Part shown: piece after piece, positions 60,284 through 64,000 of the stretch
How positions within the stretch are numbered: position 1 is the stretch's first letter
Layout: each line of letters begins with the position of its first letter
Assembly: GCA_001630475.1 (NCBI GenBank)
Contig: KV419462.1
Location: forward strand, 1 to 64,000
Length of the DNA stretch: 64,000 nt
Source of the DNA: Sistotremastrum niveocremeum HHB9708
Taxonomy: Eukaryota; Basidiomycota; Agaricomycetes; Sistotremastrales; Sistotremastraceae
Reading direction: 5' to 3'
Translations under genes and position numbers: made by a program
The notes under the pieces: model-generated
What the model was told of the DNA's origin: nothing
Seen by the model: the letters and a program-made list of their open reading frames with translations, nothing else
The model's database searches: none

Positions 60284-61280
60284 TCAGAATAACGCATTAC
60301 TCGCTTCTACTAAGGGCCATCTGTACACGTCCTTGCCTATCCGCGCGGCAATTTCTTTCACATCAAAGGTCATGGTTGTCTGCAGTGTAGTAGCGTGATG
60401 TTCTTGAAATGTGCTGCGAAGGTCTTCTAGATACGGCGGCGGCGTGCTCGTGCATGAGTTAACTTCCTTGCTATTGGAAACATCTAGCGCAAGAGTCCAG
60501 GCGAAAGAGGCATGAAACTTAGGTTCCGTATAGAAATCCTTTTGATGAATAGCACGCAACCCCGGGCGTAGCGCAACGACTAGGTCTTGAAACTTCAAGA
60601 TGAGAAGATGAGAAGTCAGATTTTGGTACCATGGTTGGAAATCGTAACGGACCTCATTATGGCCCGCGCCGACGTCCATGGCCAAGAAGTGTCTTGTCTT
60701 TTCGTCATTGGTAAGAACTGAGAAAGAAGAGAAGGAAGCTCGGAAGCTGATCGTCGTCATAAGCGTAAGTGAAAGATCAACGGCGGATCGATTAGAGAAT
60801 ACATACCACTGAAACGCGAGTGCTATTGCTCTCAAAGTCATTTTGAGGTCGTCCCGCTGAGAAGCGCTAAGAAGCAATAGACGCGATAGACTGACATGTA
60901 GTTGGCTACGATCCTGCGTCCGAATGTCATGGAGGCCGGGTTGTAACGCCATCGACTCGGTGACGAGGTTGTCCACAAAGCGCTTCGTAGAACCATGCAG
61001 AACTACGGGGACGAAGATATAGGCAGCAAACTGTCCGTTCACATGAGGTATCGAACGGACTCGCCCTTGATGCAGAGCAGGATCATCAATTGGTCTAGGA
61101 AGAACTAAATTCGAAGATAGCGTCGGTAATTTTCTGAGCGACAGTTGGAGGGCCTGTGAATACTCTGAGGGGATTGACATACCGCGGTGGTTTCGGAGGA
61201 CTCTCGCTTTCGTCCTGGGCCGCTACAGAATCAGATTCATCGCTATCGTCGTCTGATCCTTCATATTCCACTAACGGCAT
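60284..61280 (-). CDS. USB1: U6 snRNA phosphodiesterase
   Basis: ATG 61280 begins MPLVEYEGSDDDSDESDSVA, an acidic Ser-rich N-terminus that serves as a linker before the catalytic 2H-phosphoesterase fold. The two HxS motifs are LHVSLSRLLLLSA and PKFHASFAWTLALDVS, which form the active site. FVPVVLHGSTKRFVDNLV and TRHFLAMDVGAG are further matches. Relatives trim the 3' tail of U6 snRNA in the nucleus and leave a cyclic or linear phosphate. One 51-base intron near 61140 joins the N-terminal linker to the body, and another lies in the middle near 60800-60740. The gene is divergent from ureG. Confidence 0.9.
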
Positions 61281-61433
61281 CTTAGTTGTCCATCCAATGC
61301 GACGTAAGTCGACCGAGCTCAGTTAGGGAGGTGTGCAAACGGGACGTACAGCCTGAGATCTCGGATTCTGCCGTCGCAATCTTATCTGCTCCCAGAACCC
61401 TTGTCTTCTTGATCTCACTTGCTCACACAAGCT

Positions 61434-62521
61434 ATGGCAGCAGTTGCAGAATTCACGAACCAGCTCCCCGCTGATTCTAACGGATCAGCCCATGTCCACA
61501 GTCACGCCGATGGCGGCCTCTCTCATTCGCATGATCCTGCTTTACCCCACGGCCATACCCATGAACATCTCGAGCATGCTGGTAGGACGCGCTCGTTTTT
61601 ACGCTTCTGTATCTGATGATTTGCCAGGGAAATTTTCTGAGCGTGATCTCCCCGATTACTCACACCGAAACTGGAAAGAGCGCGGGTTCACTGTCGGGAT
61701 AGGAGGGTGCGTAGAGGCGCGATAGCTCATAAAAACGATCCCAATTTAAGACTCAAACAGCCCCGTTGGATCCGGTAAAACAGCATTGACACTTGCTTTG
61801 TGTCAGCGCTTCCGCTCAGAATATAATATTGGTCCGTCATCACTGTGCTAGCGCCTGTTCGCTAATATTCAAGGACGCATAAGCTACTGTCACAAATGAT
61901 ATATTCACCCGCGAGGATCAAGAATTTCTGATCCGAAACAAGGCGCTTCCAGCCTCACGGATTTTGGCCATTGAAACTGGAGGCTGCCCTCACGCGGCAA
62001 TCCGAGAAGACATCTCAGCGAATATGGGAGCTCTGGAAGTCCTGCAAGCAAAATTTGGGTGTCAGATCCTTTTTGTTGAAAGCGGAGGGGACAATCTGGC
62101 TGCAAATTACAGTCGTGAACTTGCGGATTATATTATTTATGTCATTGATGTTTCAGTAAGCTTTGACGCCTCAGGTTGGGTATAAGATATTGACCGTTGG
62201 TTAGGGAGGTGACAAAATTCCCAGGAAAGGCGGCCCAGGAATTTCTCAATCTGATCTTTTAGTGATAAACAAAGTAAACGAATCTCGTCCTGTGGTTTCT
62301 CTCTCTCTAATGAGCTACAGATTGATCTTGCGCCGTACGTTAATGCATCGCTTGAAGTGATGGACCGTGATGCAAGATTGATGCGCGGCGACGGACCCAC
62401 CGTGTTCACTAGCGTTAAGCTGCAGAAAGGCTTGGATGATGTGGTTGATTTAATTTTAGCGGCGTGGAAAGCGGCAGGAAGGCCGGGGAAGCCGGGAGGA
62501 GTGTCGATGAATGAGGAATAG
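61434..62521 (+). CDS. ureG: Urease accessory GTPase
   Basis: ATG 61434 starts [21 protein letters not shown] histidine-rich nickel-binding tract follows ([26 protein letters not shown]). The P-loop [20 protein letters not shown] is joined across an intron near 61707-61760. [20 protein letters not shown] contains the CPH motif that binds Ni2+. [40 protein letters not shown] and [18 protein letters not shown] carry the switch and NKxD nucleotide motifs. UreG with UreD, UreE or UreF inserts nickel into urease. None of the partner genes or urease itself is in the window. The length (about 280 residues) is normal. Confidence 0.94.
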
Positions 62522-63108
62522 AATTACGGTTATTTACATTTGTGGAGATGGTGACGATCAGATCTGATCGTCACCGGTAACAAAAAGATTGAGTCACCGG
62601 CCAGTCGGCGGAGTTTCAAAAGGCTTTCTTGTACTGCTCGTTATAGAGCTCGTTCTGCATTTCTGTGCCTTCGACGTTCTTTCTCCCATCCAGCACCTCC
62701 ATCGCCCTCAGTCTCGTAGAGTGTCGACGGTCTCGACACGGTGTGCGGCGGCGTTCGTTGTCTTAGAACTTTCTGTTCCCGAGGGTACCCCGCATTCGAC
62801 ACAGCCACCCGATCATCGTCGCCTTCTAATATCCCGCAATCCCTGAACATCGCATAGATTCCGTCCTCAACGCGTATCATACTGTACGAACTAGCGACCG
62901 GTGAGGCGTTCCTTTCATTTCCCAGTAGCGTCCATATCTAAATCATGACCTCGCAAGACCGGAGATCGCTCCCAACGTTCCATATATAACTTGCCACACA
63001 ATCATCCCATCTCGTGTTCGCTTTGCCACGTCCGTTCATTCATTTCGGGCCTTTCACGCATCGGTTTAAGACGATAGTATCGTACACTCCAACTCATACA
63101 ATACTTCC
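62522..63108. other. Intergenic
   Basis: About 590 bases between ureG and the last gene. A frame of about 85 codons at 62589-62846 lacks an ATG start and any domain. The region presumably holds the promoter of the gene at 63109. Confidence 0.5.
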
Positions 63109-63813
63109 ATGGCTCTTTTGACCCCTCCACCATCTCTCGCTCGTGCACGCCCTCAAATTCGGGTCGCACGAAAGACTCCTTCACCACCTCCACGAGTTCG
63201 TGCACTCCTTCCAAGTCCCGAACGCGATCCACGCACAGAACACGACGCTCTTTGGGCGTATGATGACGGAGATTTGATATTTCACATGTCTCCAGTACGC
63301 GACACTTTCCAAACCTCTTTCGAGGTTGAGAACACTCCAAATCCATTGCTTAAATATTCCGACAATCTCATGTCTAGGAAAGTTGTCTCTCCGACTGCTA
63401 AATCCAAAAAGGGCAAGCCTCCGCAATTTGCGCTGCGCAGACGCCTCCTTCCTCTCGATGCCTCTCCCCTTATCGAGGCTACTCCAACGGACATCCCGAT
63501 TCGCCGCAACCCTACCGCAGGAAAACCAGCTTCTTTCAATCCAGAAGAAAACATCCATGCTTCAGACGTCGTCATAATGGGGTCTTCTCCATCGGTTTCA
63601 GACCGTCAAGGGCACTCAATTCTTCCTCTGCATCTTCAGACCGATTTTGAACAAGCCTTTCCTCCCGCGAACAAGGCACGTTCAGATCCCTTGGCGACGC
63701 ATGCTGCAGGGGATGAATGGGAGAAAGTTGTCGGTTGGGATGGTCCTGACACTCTGCCATTGGAAGCGCCGATTGGTTTGTTCTTCGCCTTTCTGAAAGT
63801 GCAACTCCACTAA
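63109..63813 (+). CDS. Unrecognised Pro/Arg-rich protein
   Basis: ATG 63109 opens MALLTPPPSLARARPQIRVA. The protein is Pro-, Ser- and Arg-rich, with a possible conserved island DALWAYDDGDLIFHMSPVRD and a lysine-rich stretch (SPTAKSKKGKPPQFALRRR) that may be nuclear. I see no known domain, signal peptide or membrane segment. The frame as written ends at 63813. A GT...TATAG intron near 63777-63831 would instead extend it to a stop at 63854, giving the end PIESKLMGR. No homologue is recognised. Confidence 0.6.
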   Translation: MALLTPPPSLARARPQIRVARKTPSPPPRVRALLPSPERDPRTEHDALWAYDDGDLIFHMSPVRDTFQTSFEVENTPNPLLKYSDNLMSRKVVSPTAKSKKGKPPQFALRRRLLPLDASPLIEATPTDIPIRRNPTAGKPASFNPEENIHASDVVIMGSSPSVSDRQGHSILPLHLQTDFEQAFPPANKARSDPLATHAAGDEWEKVVGWDGPDTLPLEAPIGLFFAFLKVQLH

Positions 63814-64000
63814 TAATACTTGTCTATATAGAATCCAAGCTGATGGGGCGGTGAAAACGCATCTCCAAACGCTCCCGTCTTAATTCACTGTCGTTTAAGC
63901 ATAGGTGGAAAATAGCGTGCATCACTTCAAAAATGACACTGCCAAAATAGTCGCTCAGACTAATCAGTCGTCCGCAACTGTATCTTCAACTCCTCCTACT

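Noticed and set aside
62589-62846. 85-codon plus-strand frame between ureG and the last gene
   Set aside because: It has no ATG start, no domain and atypical composition, so it is probably chance.

Overview
The window looks like nuclear DNA of a filamentous basidiomycete, most likely a mushroom-forming Agaricomycete. The evidence is dense genes on both strands, many introns of about 45-70 bases with GT(N)NGT donors, very small exons, and fungal families: Ppo-type fatty-acid dioxygenase/P450 fusions, a Zn2Cys6 regulator, a Cdc11/Nud1 scaffold, ERG24 and F-box proteins. I call about two dozen genes. No rRNA, CRISPR array, retrovirus-like element or intact transposon was seen. Genus and species cannot be read from the sequence.

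Left third (1-20.6 kb): a degraded F-box-like fragment, a Vip1-type RRM protein, a DUF2235 (Tle1-like hydrolase fold) gene with micro-exons, a first Ppo oxylipin synthase, a multi-pass membrane protein, an RPAP3-like TPR co-chaperone divergent from a ferroportin-family metal exporter, a Rad60/NIP45-type SUMO-like protein, and an intact F-box protein.

Middle (21-43.4 kb): a locus shaped by duplication. Two GH16 glucanase genes flank two direct copies of a roughly 3 kb segment that carries a GH5 glucanase-like gene. The left GH5 copy is a pseudogene and the right copy looks intact. To the right lie a class II aldolase/adducin protein, the large Cdc11/Nud1 scaffold and a second intact Ppo gene on the same strand as the first. 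Ppo, GH16 and GH5 are therefore each present twice, but the genes around them differ, so this is not one block duplication.

Right third (43.8-64 kb): mostly single-copy housekeeping genes packed tightly. They are an AidB-like acyl-CoA dehydrogenase ending in a peroxisomal AKL signal, ORC2, ERG24 convergent with it, a Zn2Cys6 regulator divergent from ERG24, MYG1 with a probable mitochondrial leader, the beta subunit of mitochondrial processing peptidase, a family III CoA-transferase sharing a 54-base promoter gap with it, a METTL25-like methyltransferase, USB1, UreG and one unrecognised basic/proline-rich protein.

The genes do not form one pathway. Plausible functional themes are oxylipin signalling (two Ppo enzymes), remodelling of beta-1,3-glucan in the wall (GH16 plus GH5), and fatty-acid or CoA metabolism in peroxisomes and mitochondria. 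I found no convincing undescribed multi-gene system. The strongest leads are the duplicated glucanase locus with its open frame of unknown function, the paired Ppo genes, and the very compact promoters and gene structures. Exon joins were made by eye, so gene outer ends are firmer than internal boundaries.
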